64,000 bases of DNA from Gloeobacter violaceus PCC 7421 (lineage in GTDB: Bacteria; Cyanobacteriota; Cyanobacteriia; Gloeobacterales; Gloeobacteraceae), in the NCBI RefSeq assembly GCF_000011385.1, contig NC_005125.1, forward strand, positions 1,736,001-1,800,000. The letters run 5' to 3'. Positions 43,159 through 51,812 of the stretch are shown here, piece by piece (position 1 is the first letter of the stretch; each line of letters starts with the position of its first letter). The notes under the pieces were generated by a model that saw only the letters and a program-made list of their open reading frames with translations, was not told the DNA's origin and made no database searches. The translations under genes were made by a program, and so were the position numbers.

Positions 43159-43686
43159 ATGGCCCGCTGGTTGTTCAAAAGCGAGCCGGGCGCCTACTCG
43201 ATAGCCGATCTGAAGGCGGACGGCACCACCGACTGGAGCGGCGTGCGCAACTACCAGGCCCGCAATTTCATGCTCGCCATGCGGGTGGGGGATCTGGGCT
43301 TTTTCTATCACAGCAACGCCAACCCCACCGGCGTGGCGGGCATTGTCGAAGTCGTGCGCGAAGCCTACCCCGACCACACCGCCCTCGATCCAGCCAGTCC
43401 CTATTTCGACGCGAAGGCAACGGCCGCAAAGCCCATCTGGCAGATGGTCGACGTCGCCTTTGGCGCGCAGTTTGCCGAGGTTGTCACCCTGGAGCGCCTG
43501 CGCGCAACGGCGGGTCTTGAACAGATGCCGTTGCTCCGGCGCGGCAGCCGCCTCTCGGTGCTGCCGGTAAGTCCCGGGGAGTGGGAGATTATCCTCAAGG
43601 TCGCCCGGCTTCCGAGCAACGATCAATCAAGCTCTTCTCGATTGCAACTTGCTGTGCACGCGCCCGTAGACGAAGTAAACCAGTAA
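43159..43686 (+). CDS. EVE-domain protein (THYN1-like)
   Basis: 175 residues. RWLFKSEPGAYSIADLKADG, TDWSGVRNYQARNFMLAMRV and LGFFYHSNANPTGVAGIVEV are the full EVE signature (PUA-related fold that reads modified bases in nucleic acids). YFDAKATAAKPIWQMVDVAF and LLRRGSRLSVLPVSPGEWEI follow. The last ~20 residues (after KVARLP) lie antiparallel over the end of the convergent permease gene, a 60-nt overlap. Target modification is unknown. Confidence 0.85.
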   Translation: MARWLFKSEPGAYSIADLKADGTTDWSGVRNYQARNFMLAMRVGDLGFFYHSNANPTGVAGIVEVVREAYPDHTALDPASPYFDAKATAAKPIWQMVDVAFGAQFAEVVTLERLRATAGLEQMPLLRRGSRLSVLPVSPGEWEIILKVARLPSNDQSSSSRLQLAVHAPVDEVNQ

Positions 43687-45075
43687 TCCCAGCCCGAGCC
43701 AGGCAAACAGCCGCAGCCAGGTGTCGGCAGGTAGCCCGGACATCAACGCCAGGCAGGCGACGATGCTGGCAAGCGGTACCCACGGCACCAGCGGACAGCG
43801 AAAAGGCCGGGGCAGATCCGGCTGGCGGTAGCGCAAAAAGAGCACTCCGGCGCTCACGACGATAAAGGCGAACAGCGTGCCGATGCTCACCAGTTCTCCC
43901 AGGATGCCCAGGGGGACCAAGCCTGCCACGACGCTCACAAAAAGACCCAGCAGCATCGTCGAGAGATAAGGGGTCTTGAAGCGCGGGTGGATGGCGCTAA
44001 ATAGCGGTGGCAGCAGGCCGTCGCGGCTCATCGTGTAGAAGATGCGCGTCTGGCCGTACAGGGTCACGAGCATCACCGAGGTGAGCCCGGCGATGGCGCC
44101 GATTTTGACGATGAACGTGAGCCAACCCAGGCCGATGGCGTCTACACCCACGGCGATCGGGTCGGGCACGCCCAGTTGCCTGTAATCGACGATCCCGGTG
44201 AGCACGAGGGCCACCAGGATGTAGAGCACCGTGCAGACGACCAGTGAACCCAGAATGCCGATGGGCATGTCGCGCTGGGGATTTTTGGCTTCCTGGGCGG
44301 CGGTGGAGACCGCATCGAAACCGATGTAGGCAAAAAAGATCACCCCCGCCGCCCGCAGGATACCAAAGTACCCGTATCGGCCCGGTTCGACCGGTTCGGG
44401 AATAAACGGCGTCCAGTTGGCCGTGTCGATGTAACTGGCGCCGAAAACCAAAAAGGCGACGATCACGGCCACTTTGACGACGACAATGATGCCGTTGACG
44501 GAAGCCGATTCGCTCACGCCCACCACCAACAGCAGCGAGAGCGCCAGGATAATCAGCACAGCCGGGACGTTGAGCAACCCGGCCGCCGTCGTACCGTCGG
44601 CGAGGGTCACCGGTTGGCCGAAGGAGGCGGTGAATTGTGGCGGCATAACAATGCCGAAATCCCTCAGAAAGCTCACCACATAGCCCGACCAGCCGACAGC
44701 CACCGTCGCGGCGGATAGCGCGTACTCGATAATCAAATCCCAGCCGATGATCCAGGCCACCAGTTCGCCCAGAGTGGCGTAGGCATAGGTGTAGGCGCTG
44801 CCGGAGATGGGAAGCAAAGCGGCGAATTCGGCGTAGCACAGCCCCGCAAAGGCACAGGCGAAGGCGGCGAGGATGAACGAAATGGTGATGGCCGGCCCGG
44901 CGTACTGGGCAGCGGCTTGCCCCGTGATCACGAAAATCCCGGCGCCGATGATGGCACCCACCCCGAGGCTAATCAAGTTGATGGGACCGAGGGTGCGCTT
45001 TAACCCTCCGTCGAGGCCCCCTTCTTTTTGCAGGTCGGCCACGGTTTTTTTGAGAAGATATCGACTCAGGGTCAA
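43627..45075 (-). CDS. APC-superfamily cationic amino acid transporter (YfnA/CAT-like)
   Basis: 482 residues, about 12-14 membrane helices. GGLKRTLGPINLISLGVGAI followed by IGAGIFVITGQAA is the CAT-family start. FAGLCYAEFAALLPISGSAY, FFAYIGFDAVSTAAQEAKNP and SVMLVTLYGQTRIFYTMSRD are typical conserved blocks, the last matching CAT transporters for basic or neutral amino acids. RQPDLPRPFRCPLVPWVPL near the end is also typical. Downstream end overlaps the EVE gene. Confidence 0.88.
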   Translation of the reverse strand: MTLSRYLLKKTVADLQKEGGLDGGLKRTLGPINLISLGVGAIIGAGIFVITGQAAAQYAGPAITISFILAAFACAFAGLCYAEFAALLPISGSAYTYAYATLGELVAWIIGWDLIIEYALSAATVAVGWSGYVVSFLRDFGIVMPPQFTASFGQPVTLADGTTAAGLLNVPAVLIILALSLLLVVGVSESASVNGIIVVVKVAVIVAFLVFGASYIDTANWTPFIPEPVEPGRYGYFGILRAAGVIFFAYIGFDAVSTAAQEAKNPQRDMPIGILGSLVVCTVLYILVALVLTGIVDYRQLGVPDPIAVGVDAIGLGWLTFIVKIGAIAGLTSVMLVTLYGQTRIFYTMSRDGLLPPLFSAIHPRFKTPYLSTMLLGLFVSVVAGLVPLGILGELVSIGTLFAFIVVSAGVLFLRYRQPDLPRPFRCPLVPWVPLASIVACLALMSGLPADTWLRLFAWLGLGLLVYFVYGRVHSKLQSRRA

Positions 45076-45221
45076 CGCTTTTCTCCCGGCAGAACGTTGA
45101 AACTATTTAAACACCGCCGCTTGAACGTTGTCGGGCCTGCGCCCACTCGAATTCGGTGCCGTAACAACGAATACGTTTGAACAATTTGTTACGGTCCATC
45201 GCAAACCAAAGTGCCTGCGAT

Positions 45222-45491
45222 TCACGGTGTGCTGGATGGCGCAGCCAGCCCTGGGGATGCAGGTTTCGGGGGCCGTGGGACATCAACGCCGCCCTGTCGC
45301 TTTTGCCGTCGGAAGCTTTCGGGTTGTGTACCTGCGGGCGGTTGGGCCTGGGGAGCACAGATCATCACGTCGCTTGCCACTAGACCTGCCGGTGGGCGCG
45401 CCACGCAGCGCTCGGGCCGGTCGTCCGCCGGCTGGGCTGACCCCGGTCCACCCGAGCCGGCGATCACCAACAAAAGCACAACGATAGGCAT
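45222..45491 (-). CDS. Small secreted hypothetical protein
   Basis: 89 residues starting at ATG 45491 with a signal peptide (PIVVLLLVIAGSGGPGSA) and a Pro-rich mature part: RPERCVARPPAGLVASDVMI, then QPPAGTQPESFRRQKRQGG. Two Cys. No family recognised; low complexity makes the call uncertain, but the leader is a good one and no other gene explains the 490-nt gap. Confidence 0.4.
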   Translation of the reverse strand: MPIVVLLLVIAGSGGPGSAQPADDRPERCVARPPAGLVASDVMICAPQAQPPAGTQPESFRRQKRQGGVDVPRPPKPASPGLAAPSSTP

Positions 45492-45566
45492 CAGCGGCAC
45501 GTCGCAGTCAGAATCCATTCGACCACCCGCAGCGCACTGACGTTCCCGGCGAAGTCGTCCAGGTTT

Positions 45567-46895
45567 TCAAAAAGTGCTTTTGATCGCTGTGGCGGGAGTG
45601 CGTTCCTTCCAAGGAGCAAATAGCGGCAGCAGCAACAGCCCCGGTACGGCGGCGGTGGCGGTGAGCACAAAAAACAGCGGCCAGCCGGTGGCCCCAGCTA
45701 CAAGGCCAGTGGTGGATCCGAGGACGATCCCGCCCACGGCCATCAGGCTCGACAATAGGGCGTACTGGGTAGCCGAGTAGCGCGCGTCGCACAGACTCAT
45801 CAAAAAAGCGACGAACGCCGCCGTTCCCAATCCCGCACAACCGTTTTCGACGGTGACCACCGCTGCGAACAACAGCGGACTTTTCCCGGCCAGGGCCAGC
45901 AGAAAGTAGCCGAGGTTGCTCGCTGCCTGCAGCGCACCGAACACCCACAGCGAGCGGTTGATCCCGATGCGGCCCAGCAACAGACCGCCCGCCAGCACGC
46001 CGAGCGTGGTCGCCACAAAGCCGACCCCGCCGCGAATGTCGCCGATGGTGCCCTCGCTGAAGAGGGTCTTGAGGAACGGAACGGTCATGGTGAGAGCGAG
46101 CGTGTCGCCCAATTTGTAGAGCACGATAAATGCCAGGATCGCCAGACCCCGGCCCATTCCCGAGCGGCCGAAAAATTCGACAAGCGGCAGGCGAACCGCT
46201 TCTGCCAGGCTGGGGGGCGGTTGAAGATTGCGAGGTTCAGGAGACCAGAGGGTAATCAAGACGCCGCCCGCCATCAAGGCGGCCATCCACAGATACACCT
46301 CCGGCCAGGAGCGCCATTCGGCCAGCCGGAAGGCGAGGGCGCTAGTCACCACCAGAGCGAAACGGTAACCTAAGACTCCCAAAGCGGCCCCGGCCCCAAG
46401 TTCTTCGGCATCGAGGATGTCGGTACGGTAGGCGTCGAAAGCGATATCCTGGGTGGCGCTCAATAAGGCTAATAGCACCGCCAGCACTGCCAATATCTGC
46501 AATTGGCCCTGGGGATCAACTGTGGCCATAACCGTCAACACTAGGGCGATGGCGAGCTGCATCAGCGCAATCCAGCCCCGGCGGCGGCCGAAAATGGGAG
46601 GAGTCAGGCGATCCACCACCGGCGACCAGAGAAACTTCAGCGAGTAGGGCAGCCTGGCAAGGCTGAATAGTCCAATGGTCGTGAGGGTGATTCCTGCTCC
46701 CGTCATCCAGGCTTGCAAGGTATCGAAAGTCAGGTTGTACGGTAACCCCGATGAAAAGCCCAAAAACAGCACGGCGGCCAGTTTGCGACTGGTAAAAACT
46801 TGAGAAATCGGACGAGGCGGATCCAACGGTAGCGGCGGATGGCGGAACTGCCTGAGACTGTAGCACAGTGGGCGATCTAAGAGTTTCAGTCGCAC
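45567..46895 (-). CDS. AmpG-like MFS transporter (muropeptide permease type)
   Basis: Up to 442 residues, 12 membrane helices. LAAVLFLGFSSGLPYNLTFD then LQAWMTGAGITLTTIGLFSL and SLKFLWSPVVDRLTPPIFGR are hallmarks of AmpG, which imports anhydromuropeptides from the envelope for cell wall recycling. SATQDIAFDAYRTDIL is the other AmpG signature. The true start is unclear: a GTG at 46895 overlaps its own AGGAGG; the in-frame CTG at 46889 would be spaced correctly, and homology begins near residue 30 (SQVFTSRK). Confidence 0.82.
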   Translation of the reverse strand: MRLKLLDRPLCYSLRQFRHPPLPLDPPRPISQVFTSRKLAAVLFLGFSSGLPYNLTFDTLQAWMTGAGITLTTIGLFSLARLPYSLKFLWSPVVDRLTPPIFGRRRGWIALMQLAIALVLTVMATVDPQGQLQILAVLAVLLALLSATQDIAFDAYRTDILDAEELGAGAALGVLGYRFALVVTSALAFRLAEWRSWPEVYLWMAALMAGGVLITLWSPEPRNLQPPPSLAEAVRLPLVEFFGRSGMGRGLAILAFIVLYKLGDTLALTMTVPFLKTLFSEGTIGDIRGGVGFVATTLGVLAGGLLLGRIGINRSLWVFGALQAASNLGYFLLALAGKSPLLFAAVVTVENGCAGLGTAAFVAFLMSLCDARYSATQYALLSSLMAVGGIVLGSTTGLVAGATGWPLFFVLTATAAVPGLLLLPLFAPWKERTPATAIKSTF

Positions 46896-46901
46896 CTCCT
46901 G

Positions 46902-47336
46902 CTATTGCATTTTCGGAGGATGCCAGCCCGCGATCACCCAGTTCCCACGCACCTTCAATGCCAACTGTCTGTTCATATTTAGCGCCAAGACAGTGGCCCG
47001 GCCAATCTCGGTTTTGTCCTCCAGGGTCACCTTATCGGTTGCCCACTGAAAATGCTCCGACCAATTGTCGATTCTAGGATTGAACAAACGTACGATATTG
47101 CCCGTAACCGGATCTAGGCCGTCGATTTTCGTTCCCTTGGACAGATTGCACCACTTGCATGAGAGGGCCAGGTTCGCTTCCACATTCGTGCCACCTTTTT
47201 GAACCGGCGAGATGTGTTCAATTTCCAGAGTAAAGCCCCCTGCGTACTCCTGCTCAAGCAGGCAGTAGCTGCAACGGTGCTTTGCCCAGTTTCTGACCTT
47301 CGTGTCGAGAGTCGTGCCGATGGACCTACGAGTCAC
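46902..47336 (-). CDS. HNH endonuclease-like protein
   Basis: 144 residues. The zinc-ribbon HNH core CSYCLLEQEYAGGFTLEIEH, then ISPVQKGGTNVEANLALSCK and WCNLSKGTKIDGL, shows two CxxC pairs around the H-N-H nuclease residues. The C-terminal part (FNPRIDNWSEHFQWATDKVT, then IGRATVLALNMNR) is conserved in stand-alone HNH proteins common in cyanobacteria. A GTG start gives a 4-nt overlap with the upstream small gene (GTGTGA). Nuclease activity on DNA is expected; the target is unknown. Confidence 0.85.
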   Translation of the reverse strand: MTRRSIGTTLDTKVRNWAKHRCSYCLLEQEYAGGFTLEIEHISPVQKGGTNVEANLALSCKWCNLSKGTKIDGLDPVTGNIVRLFNPRIDNWSEHFQWATDKVTLEDKTEIGRATVLALNMNRQLALKVRGNWVIAGWHPPKMQ

Positions 47337-47611
47337 ACATGCGCTGCCCGGAGTCTTTTACGGCGTGCAAGTTCGGCTCCTGCCTGCGATTGCTTTAAAA
47401 CGTTACCCTCGAACAAGGTCATCAGCCTTTCAAGTTCTGCTTGTTCGGAAGGCTCTAGAGCGCCGTCGCGATGCATTTCAAGTAAACAATGCAACCGTTC
47501 ATCCTGCTCGGGTGCAACGCGAATTGAAACCAGAATTTCCAATTCTTCGTCACTGAGTAGCGAAATGTCTTTTCCATACTCATTCAGCAGGTTTTCGCCC
47601 TGGATAGGCAT
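47333..47611 (-). CDS. Small acidic helical protein coupled to the HNH gene
   Basis: 92 residues: ISLLSDEELEILVSIRVAPE and ERLHCLLEMHRDGALEPSEQ then LERLMTLFEGNVLKQSQAGA. It is all-helical and has no catalytic motif. Similar small proteins are, from memory, often found directly upstream of HNH nucleases in cyanobacteria. The 4-nt stop/start overlap means coupled translation; an immunity or specificity role is guesswork. ATG 47611 (MPIQGENLL) is chosen; the frame is open to 47641. Confidence 0.62.
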   Translation of the reverse strand: MPIQGENLLNEYGKDISLLSDEELEILVSIRVAPEQDERLHCLLEMHRDGALEPSEQAELERLMTLFEGNVLKQSQAGAELARRKRLRAAHV

Positions 47612-47671
47612 TGTCGTTTCGCTTGAATCCTGTAGGGCCATGCTATCGCAGCCGGACTGCCGACAGCCTTT

Positions 47672-48745
47672 TTAATGGCGAACGCACTCGCGCACCAAAT
47701 CGGCTGTGCGGCGGGCGGCATCGGGAACCGCGAGCCTGCGTGCGCTCGCAGCCATCCTGGCCAGGGTTTCGGGATTGTCCAGGAGGGCCTGGACGGTGCG
47801 GTCCAGGAGCGGGGCACTCAGGGCCGCTTGAGAAAACTGGAGAGCCGCCCCGGCGCGCACGAGGGCTGCGGCGTTGACGCTCTGGTGATCCTCGGCGGCA
47901 AACGGATAGGGAATCAAAAGCGACGGGGTGCCGGTGACGAGCAATTCGCTGAGGGTCGCCGCCCCGGCGCGGCTGATGGCCAGATCCGCGCGGGAGAGCA
48001 GCGGGGCCATCTTTTCCCAGAAGGCGTAGATGCGGTAAGCGGGGTGGTCGGGGGTACCCTCGCGCACGGCATCGTATTCACCGGCACCAGTGAGGTGTAC
48101 TATCCACCAGCCGCGCTCAAGCCAGCCGGGGGCGCACTCGCCCACCATCTGATTGATCGCCCTGGCTCCCTGGGAGCCCCCCATCACCACGATCAAGGGC
48201 GCCTCGGGCGGCACCGGAACATCGAGCAGCGGATTGGGGGAGATCAAAAACTCGGGGCGCACCGGTGTACCCACCCAGCGGGTCGTGGCCCCACTGACGT
48301 AGGTGGCCGATTCGGCGAAGCCGAGGCCCAAGGAGCGCATCCAGCGGGCGAGGTAGCGGATCACCTTGCCCGGCAGCACATTCGATTCGTGACCGATGGC
48401 AGGCAGGTTCAGGCTGCGGGCGGCGAGCACCGCCGGGGCGGCGATGTAGCCGCCGGTGGTGAACACCCCCGCGAAGCGTTCCTGACTCAATAGGTTCCGG
48501 GCGTAGCGGTAGGCGGCAAAGGTCTGGGAGGCGGCTTCGAGCCACTGGGGGCCGGGTTTGCGGTTGAGCCCCTGTAGAGCGACGGTGTGCAGCGGGTAGC
48601 GGCCGGGAACCAGTTTGTTCTCCAGCCGGTCGGGAACCCCAAGCCAGGCGATCTCAAATTCGCTCAATTCGCCAGCCACCGCCAGAGCCGGAAAGATATG
48701 TCCGCCGGTGCCGCTCGCGGCAATCAGCAACCGCGGCTTGGGCAT
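47672..48745 (-). CDS. murG: UDP-GlcNAc:undecaprenyl-PP-MurNAc-pentapeptide GlcNAc transferase
   Basis: MurG makes lipid II at the inner face of the plasma membrane. 357 residues. LLIAASGTGGHIFPALAVAG carries the GxGGHxxP glycine-rich loop; GVFTTGGYIAAPAVLAAR is the second signature; VVMGGSQGARAINQMVGE and ISRAGAATLSELLVTGTPSL then PYPFAAEDHQSVNA belong to the UDP-GlcNAc-binding C-terminal domain. The first in-frame ATG is 48766, but homology starts at ATG 48745 (PKPRLLIA). It ends the minus run after the HNH pair. Confidence 0.92.
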   Translation of the reverse strand: MPKPRLLIAASGTGGHIFPALAVAGELSEFEIAWLGVPDRLENKLVPGRYPLHTVALQGLNRKPGPQWLEAASQTFAAYRYARNLLSQERFAGVFTTGGYIAAPAVLAARSLNLPAIGHESNVLPGKVIRYLARWMRSLGLGFAESATYVSGATTRWVGTPVRPEFLISPNPLLDVPVPPEAPLIVVMGGSQGARAINQMVGECAPGWLERGWWIVHLTGAGEYDAVREGTPDHPAYRIYAFWEKMAPLLSRADLAISRAGAATLSELLVTGTPSLLIPYPFAAEDHQSVNAAALVRAGAALQFSQAALSAPLLDRTVQALLDNPETLARMAASARRLAVPDAARRTADLVRECVRH

Positions 48746-48866
48746 AGAGGAAACCGTATGAACCATCTCTCAGGATCTAAAAACAACCGCCATCCCGAAT
48801 GTAAAGAATCCGATCGCGGGGAGCAGACTCCTGGGATACTCTAGTGGGTACCTTTGATCCCGACCG

Positions 48867-50168
48867 ATGTCAACCTCACCTTTGCCCAAGTTCCCCACCG
48901 AATCCGGCCAGCCTCCCCCGGCGCTGACGCTGATGGATCTGGCCAGCCAACTCAACCGGGAACAGCGCAAAATCCAGGATCTGCTCAGCTCGCTGGGTTT
49001 TGCCCTGCGCAGTCTGAGCAACCTCAACCAGCTGCTTGAACTCATTCCGCTGATGGCGGCGCGGGTAACGGACGCGGAGGCCGGGGCGGTCGTGCTCTTT
49101 GCCGAGGACAGCCAGCCGGGCCTGGTGAAGCTTTACTGCCCGGATACCAAGTGGCAGCCGGCTCTAGAAACGATCCTCGACGGGTTGCGCCACCTGAGTG
49201 CCGAGCAGGCGGCGGCTGAGGAGCGCCTCGGCAACGATCCGTGGGTGGTGAGCCACAGCACTTCGATCCTGGTCAAAAGTGCCCTGCGCGGCCGTTTGTA
49301 CGTCTTTTCGCGCGCCGTCAATTATCAGTGGACCGAGGGACGCCAGAAGCTGTTGCGCCTGGTGGCCGACCAGACCGCTGTGGCGGTCGAAAACGACTCG
49401 CTCAACAAAGAACTGCAGCGCAAGGAAAAGCTCGATCGCGAACTGGAGATTGGCTCTGAGATTCAGGCGCAGCTGCTGCCCAGAAGCTGTCCGCGCATCA
49501 ACGGGATTACCCTCGCAGCCCGCTGCCAATCCGCCGATAAGGTGGGCGGCGACTACTACGACTTTATCCCGATCACCAACACCAACCGCTGGGGCATCGT
49601 GATTGGCGATGTGATGGGCAAAGGCGTGCCCGCCGGGCTGCTGATGACGATGACCCGCGGCATGCTCAGAGCCGAAGTGCTCCGGCAAGATCCGCCCGCG
49701 CTCATCCTGCAGCACCTCAACCACGTCATGTTCACGGATCTGGAAAATTCCAACCGGTTTGTGACGCTCTTTTATTCGGAGTACGACCCGAATACCCGCA
49801 CACTGCACTACAGCAACGCCGCCCACATTCCGCCCATTTACTGGAACGCCAGTGCGGGCGAGACCTACCTGCTCGACAACCCCGGCATGCTCATCGGCCT
49901 CGACCCGGAGAGTCACTACCAGCAGTCGAGCCTGCAACTGCACCCCGGCGACGCGGTGATCTATTACACCGACGGCTTCACCGAGGCCGCCGACCGCAAC
50001 AACAACCGCTTCGGGGAGCAGGGGCTCAACCAGGCGGTGCGTTGGGCGGTCACCCACTACGAATCGCCCGAGCAAATTCTTGAATACCTCTACGAACAAC
50101 TGCGCCAGTTCTGCCCGAGCGGTCGCTGCGGCGACGACATGACGCTGATCGTGCTCAAAGCCCAGTAG
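48867..50168 (+). CDS. GAF-domain PP2C-type serine phosphatase (RsbU/SpoIIE-like)
   Basis: 433 residues. Residues ~25-195 form a GAF-type sensor (LLSSLGFALRSLSNLNQLLE; LLRLVADQTAVAVENDSLNK). After a coiled coil (LQRKEKLDRELEIGSEIQAQ LLP) comes the PP2C-SpoIIE phosphatase with metal sites ADKVGGDYYDFIP and WGIVIGDVMGKGVPAGLLM, AVIYYTDGFTEAADRNNNRF and GRCGDDMTLIVLKAQ. Such enzymes dephosphorylate anti-sigma antagonists in partner-switching. The cognate switch proteins are not in the window. It diverges from murG. Confidence 0.9.
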   Translation: MSTSPLPKFPTESGQPPPALTLMDLASQLNREQRKIQDLLSSLGFALRSLSNLNQLLELIPLMAARVTDAEAGAVVLFAEDSQPGLVKLYCPDTKWQPALETILDGLRHLSAEQAAAEERLGNDPWVVSHSTSILVKSALRGRLYVFSRAVNYQWTEGRQKLLRLVADQTAVAVENDSLNKELQRKEKLDRELEIGSEIQAQLLPRSCPRINGITLAARCQSADKVGGDYYDFIPITNTNRWGIVIGDVMGKGVPAGLLMTMTRGMLRAEVLRQDPPALILQHLNHVMFTDLENSNRFVTLFYSEYDPNTRTLHYSNAAHIPPIYWNASAGETYLLDNPGMLIGLDPESHYQQSSLQLHPGDAVIYYTDGFTEAADRNNNRFGEQGLNQAVRWAVTHYESPEQILEYLYEQLRQFCPSGRCGDDMTLIVLKAQ

Positions 50169-50240
50169 CGCCTGCGGTTCTTCCTTTGCCGGTCGGATCG
50201 AGCTACGCTATCCAAGATCTACGCCCGCTTGGAAAAACCC

Positions 50241-51812
50241 ATGCAACTGAACGCGCTGGACTGGGCCGTCATCGGCATTTACATTGCCATGCTGCTGTCG
50301 ATCGGTTGGTCGTTGCGCAAATTTGCCCAGCAGGGCCTTGAGAACTATTTTCTGGGCGGGCGCAACCTGCCGGGTTGGCTCAACGGCATTTCCTATGCCA
50401 GCACCTGCCTGAACGCCGATGTGGCCCCGTTTTATTGCGGGCTGGCCGTCGCCACGGGCCTGTACATGGGCTGGTTTTATATCGCCCGCTTCGGATGGGC
50501 GCTTTTGATTGGCGGGGTGCTTTTCGCCCTGTTCTGGCGGCGGCTGAAGATTTTTACCTCGCCGGAGTTTTACGAACTGCGCTTTGCGGGCCGGGGAGCG
50601 AGCTGGATGCGCGGCTGGATCGCCTTTCGCTCGGCATTTATCGCAATTGTCGCCTGGACGGGGGCGGGGCTTCTGGGCATGACCAAGGTCGTGACCCCGA
50701 TATTCGGCCTGGGCAAAATCGAGACGATGCTGCTGGTTGTCCCGGTCATCCTGGTGTACCTCTACTTCAGCGGCTACCTGGGGGTGGTGATCACCGACGC
50801 ACTCCAATCGCTGTTTATTTTTCTGGGCAGCCTGGTGCTGCTGGTGGCTGTCCTGGTCGATTTTGGCGGGCCGGTCGGTCTGGGGGAGGCACTGGCGCAA
50901 CTGCCCGATGGGGCCAGAGTACTGAGCAGTGTGCCGCCGCTGGAAGACAAGTACGTCTCGCTCTTTGCGGTGATTGCCTTCACCCTCGGCACCTCGATCG
51001 GCTACGGCGGCGACGTTGCTCCCCTGGGCGGCGCCATGGAGGGCCAGCGCATTCTCTCGTGCCGCAACGGCCGGGAGGCGGCGCGCATGTACGTCTGGAC
51101 CGAGGTGGTGCTGTTTTTGTTCTTGCTGGCCCTGTCGCTGCCGGCGCTGGGGGCGATGGTCGTCTGGCCGGGATTGCACACGGGGGCGGTGGACCCGGAA
51201 CTGGCCTACGGCATGCTCATCGAAAAGTACATCCCAAGCGGCCTGCTGGGGATGGTGCTGGTGTCGATCATCGCTTCGCTGATGTCGACGGTCAGTTCCA
51301 ACCTCAACTTCGGCGCCCAGGTGGTCGTCAACGACATCTACCGCCGCTATTGGCGTCCCGACAAACCCGACGCCCACTACCTCAAAGTCGGCAAGGCGGT
51401 GACGCTGCTCATCCTGGCCATGTCCATGGGCGTCGTCTTCGGCGTCAATTACCTGCTCGACATCGCCATATTTATGATCGGCCTGAGTGCCGCGGAACTG
51501 CCCGCCAACTGGGCGCAGTGGTGGTGGTGGCGCTTCAACACCAAAGCCCGGCTCACCGCGTCAATCGGCGGTCCGCTCATCTACGTGCTGGTGCGCTTCG
51601 TGCTGCTGCCAGAGCAGGATTTTGCCGTTTGGATTCTCGCTTCGATGGCGCTGACGACCGTGGCCTGGGTAGGCGTAGCGCTGTTGACTCCGCCCGACGA
51701 TGAAACCACCCTCGCGCGCTTCTACGAGCGCGCCCGGCCGCTAGGCTGGTGGGGACCGGTGGCCCGGCGCGCCCGGCCCGCCACCAAAGCGGTGCTCACC
51801 CAGGAGGAGTAG
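50241..51812 (+). CDS. Sodium:solute symporter family protein
   Basis: 523 residues with about 13 membrane helices. The SSS signatures appear as GLENYFLGGRNLPGWLNGIS, DVAPFYCGLAVATGLYMGWF, SPEFYELRFAGRGASWMRGW and SLMSTVSSNLNFGAQVVVND. Substrate is unknown; sugar and organic-acid carriers share this pattern. An ATG at 50241 (MQLNALDWAVIG) is preferred over an in-frame TTG at 50229. It overlaps the next convergent gene by 17 nt. Confidence 0.85.
   Translation: MQLNALDWAVIGIYIAMLLSIGWSLRKFAQQGLENYFLGGRNLPGWLNGISYASTCLNADVAPFYCGLAVATGLYMGWFYIARFGWALLIGGVLFALFWRRLKIFTSPEFYELRFAGRGASWMRGWIAFRSAFIAIVAWTGAGLLGMTKVVTPIFGLGKIETMLLVVPVILVYLYFSGYLGVVITDALQSLFIFLGSLVLLVAVLVDFGGPVGLGEALAQLPDGARVLSSVPPLEDKYVSLFAVIAFTLGTSIGYGGDVAPLGGAMEGQRILSCRNGREAARMYVWTEVVLFLFLLALSLPALGAMVVWPGLHTGAVDPELAYGMLIEKYIPSGLLGMVLVSIIASLMSTVSSNLNFGAQVVVNDIYRRYWRPDKPDAHYLKVGKAVTLLILAMSMGVVFGVNYLLDIAIFMIGLSAAELPANWAQWWWWRFNTKARLTASIGGPLIYVLVRFVLLPEQDFAVWILASMALTTVAWVGVALLTPPDDETTLARFYERARPLGWWGPVARRARPATKAVLTQEE

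Noticed and set aside
45107-45358. 83-codon minus-strand ORF
   Set aside because: Another frame of the small secreted ORF, with no signal or motif.
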